From: Moraxellaceae bacterium UBA2031
GTDB taxonomy: Bacteria > Pseudomonadota > Gammaproteobacteria > Pseudomonadales > Moraxellaceae
Assembly (NCBI GenBank): GCA_002333145.1
Contig: DDBN01000098.1
Location: forward strand, 1,015 to 7,526
DNA length: 6,512 bases
Direction of reading: 5' to 3'
Part shown: positions 5,318 to 6,512 of the stretch, in pieces
How the letters are laid out: each line of letters starts with the position of its first letter
Numbering within the stretch: position 1 is the first letter of the stretch
Notes under the pieces: model-generated
The model's database searches: none
What the model was told of the DNA's origin: nothing
The model's input: only the letters and a program-made list of their open reading frames with translations
Position numbers and translations under genes: made by a program

Positions 5318-6512
5318 ATGCAAGACTCTTCTCTCCTGCCGGTCCAATTGGTGGACTGGCTGCGGCTGTGGCGCTTGCTTCAGCAATCTTCTCTGCGTTT
5401 TCATCGAGCCCTGACGGCCTTTGCTGATCCAGCCACGGCGCTATCGGCAACTCCGGCGGATTGGCGTGCAGCGGGCATTGGTGCCTCGGCGGTCGCTCGT
5501 TTGCAGCACTGGCAGCAAAGGCAGGACCCTGAGCTACAGCGCGAGCTGGATGAAGGGGTGGCGGCCGACATGGCCTGGGGCGAGCGCGTCGGCCAGCATA
5601 TTCTGACCTTGAATTCGACAGACTATCCCGCCTTGTTGCGTGAAATTCCTGACGCCCCGCCATTGCTGTTCTTGCGCGGTGAGGCGGCGTTGCTTGGGCT
5701 GCCGCAGTTGGCGATTGTCGGCAGCAGGCACCCGTCGCACTCTGGTCTGGCCGATGCCCGTGATTTTGCCGCTGACTTGAGTCGTGCGGGGCTGGTTATT
5801 ACTAGCGGCTTGGCCAGTGGCATTGATGGTGCGGCGCACACAGGGGCGCTGCGGGCCGGTGGGCGCACGATTGCGGTGCTGGGCACGGGTGCGGATCGCC
5901 CCTATCCCCGCGAACATCAACGTTTATACGGCGAGATCGTGGAGAGCGGCAGTCTGATAGTCAGCGAATATCTTCCGGGCACTCCTCCATTGGCGCATCA
6001 CTTTCCTCGTCGCAATCGCATCATTAGCGGCTTATCGCTGGGGGTGCTGGTGGTGGAGGCGGCGCCTGAAAGTGGCTCACTGATCACCGCGCGGCTGGCG
6101 GCAGAGCATGGCCGTACGGTGTGGGCTTTGCCCGGCTCTCGTCATCACGCACAGGCCCGTGGTTGCCTGCAGCTTATCCGTGACGGGGCAAGCTTGGTCA
6201 CGGAAACAGCACATATTCTGGAAGATCTGCCCGCCCTTGTTGGCTGGCTGCGGGAGCAGCTAACGCTGCCGATACCGGAGGTGACGGCCGAGCGTGCAGT
6301 TGTGCCTACTGTCGTGCCCGCTCCGGACTCCACTTCTCGACAGTTGCTGACATTGCTGGGGCAGGAGTGCCGCCATGCGGACTGGCTCATTGCCATGTCC
6401 GGTCTGGCACCAGCGACAGTTCTTCAAGTGTTGTTCCAGCTGGAAATGTCCGGGCTGGTGGCGAGCGTGCCAGGTGGGTATGAGCGCTTACCCGCAGGCG
6501 CAGCGGTGGCCT
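5318..6512 (+). CDS. dprA: DNA-processing protein DprA (Smf), 3' end beyond the window
   Basis: DprA binds single-stranded DNA entering the cytoplasm during natural transformation, protects it and loads RecA. It is also kept in bacteria not known to be competent. The frame is open for 398 codons to the window edge. Residues 1-85 form the helical N-terminal region. The Rossmann-like DprA fold runs from about 95 to 305: LNSTDYPALLREIPDAPP, AIVGSRHPS (132-140), ITSGLASGIDGAAHTGALRAGG (split about 161-182), VLGTGADRPYP (187-197), HFPRRNRIISGLSLG (228-242) and ESGSLITARLAAEHGRTVWALPG (251-273). A Pro/Val-rich linker (about 318-338) leads to a winged-helix-like C-terminal domain (about 339-392). 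The NP of the common PGSxxNP motif is replaced by HA (PGSRHHAQARG). The start is set by AAGG (5309-5312), 5 nt before the ATG. No promoter is obvious after the terminator. Confidence 0.96.
   Translation, partial: MQDSSLLPVQLVDWLRLWRLLQQSSLRFHRALTAFADPATALSATPADWRAAGIGASAVARLQHWQQRQDPELQRELDEGVAADMAWGERVGQHILTLNSTDYPALLREIPDAPPLLFLRGEAALLGLPQLAIVGSRHPSHSGLADARDFAADLSRAGLVITSGLASGIDGAAHTGALRAGGRTIAVLGTGADRPYPREHQRLYGEIVESGSLIVSEYLPGTPPLAHHFPRRNRIISGLSLGVLVVEAAPESGSLITARLAAEHGRTVWALPGSRHHAQARGCLQLIRDGASLVTETAHILEDLPALVGWLREQLTLPIPEVTAERAVVPTVVPAPDSTSRQLLTLLGQECRHADWLIAMSGLAPATVLQVLFQLEMSGLVASVPGGYERLPAGAAVA

Noticed and set aside
5534..5920. A 128-codon minus-strand open frame opposite dprA
   Set aside because: It is antisense to the Rossmann core of dprA. 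Its Arg/Ala/Gln-rich composition is typical of a shadow frame.

Overview
This window is a housekeeping region of a gammaproteobacterial chromosome. The order trkA - rsmB - fmt - def on the minus strand, diverging from a LysM gene (tsaP-like) and dprA on the plus strand, is the arrangement I know from Pseudomonas and its relatives (P. aeruginosa PA0016-PA0021). E. coli keeps the same core of dprA/smf, def, fmt, rsmB and trkA. Moderately high GC, Sec-type signal peptides and strong protein matches by eye fit a Pseudomonadales/Oceanospirillales-type bacterium. I cannot name the genus.

Layout, left to right. Bases 1-275 hold the first 91 codons of trkA (minus). Bases 276-387 form an intergenic spacer with the trkA ribosome site, a perfect 13-bp palindrome and a rho-independent terminator for the gene upstream on the minus strand. 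Bases 388-1056 encode an exported START-domain protein, which sits between rsmB and trkA. Bases 1160-3935 are a tight def-fmt-rsmB cluster: 5 nt between def and fmt, and a 4-nt ATGA overlap between fmt and rsmB. Bases 3936-4139 are a divergent control region. Bases 4140-5249 encode a TsaP-like periplasmic LysM protein that ends at a strong terminator (5275-5303). Bases 5318-6512 are dprA, which runs off the right edge. dprA is intact for 398 codons.

How the genes work together. Fmt formylates initiator Met-tRNA, Def removes the formyl group from new proteins, and RsmB methylates C967 of 16S rRNA, so this cluster serves translation. TrkA is the cytosolic NAD-binding regulator of Trk potassium uptake. 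The TsaP-like protein probably links the type IV pilus secretin to peptidoglycan, and DprA loads RecA on incoming single-stranded DNA. Pilus-driven DNA uptake followed by DprA/RecA makes tsaP and dprA a plausible natural-transformation pair, but their adjacency is widespread and does not by itself prove competence.

I found no mobile element, CRISPR array, tRNA or rRNA, and no evidence for a wholly new system. The points worth a second look are the START gene placed between rsmB and trkA with an odd translation start and a possible small leader ORF, a symmetrical -10 element shared by the divergent def and tsaP promoters, a strong terminator only 14 nt before dprA, and an unusual substitution next to a catalytic motif of Fmt.
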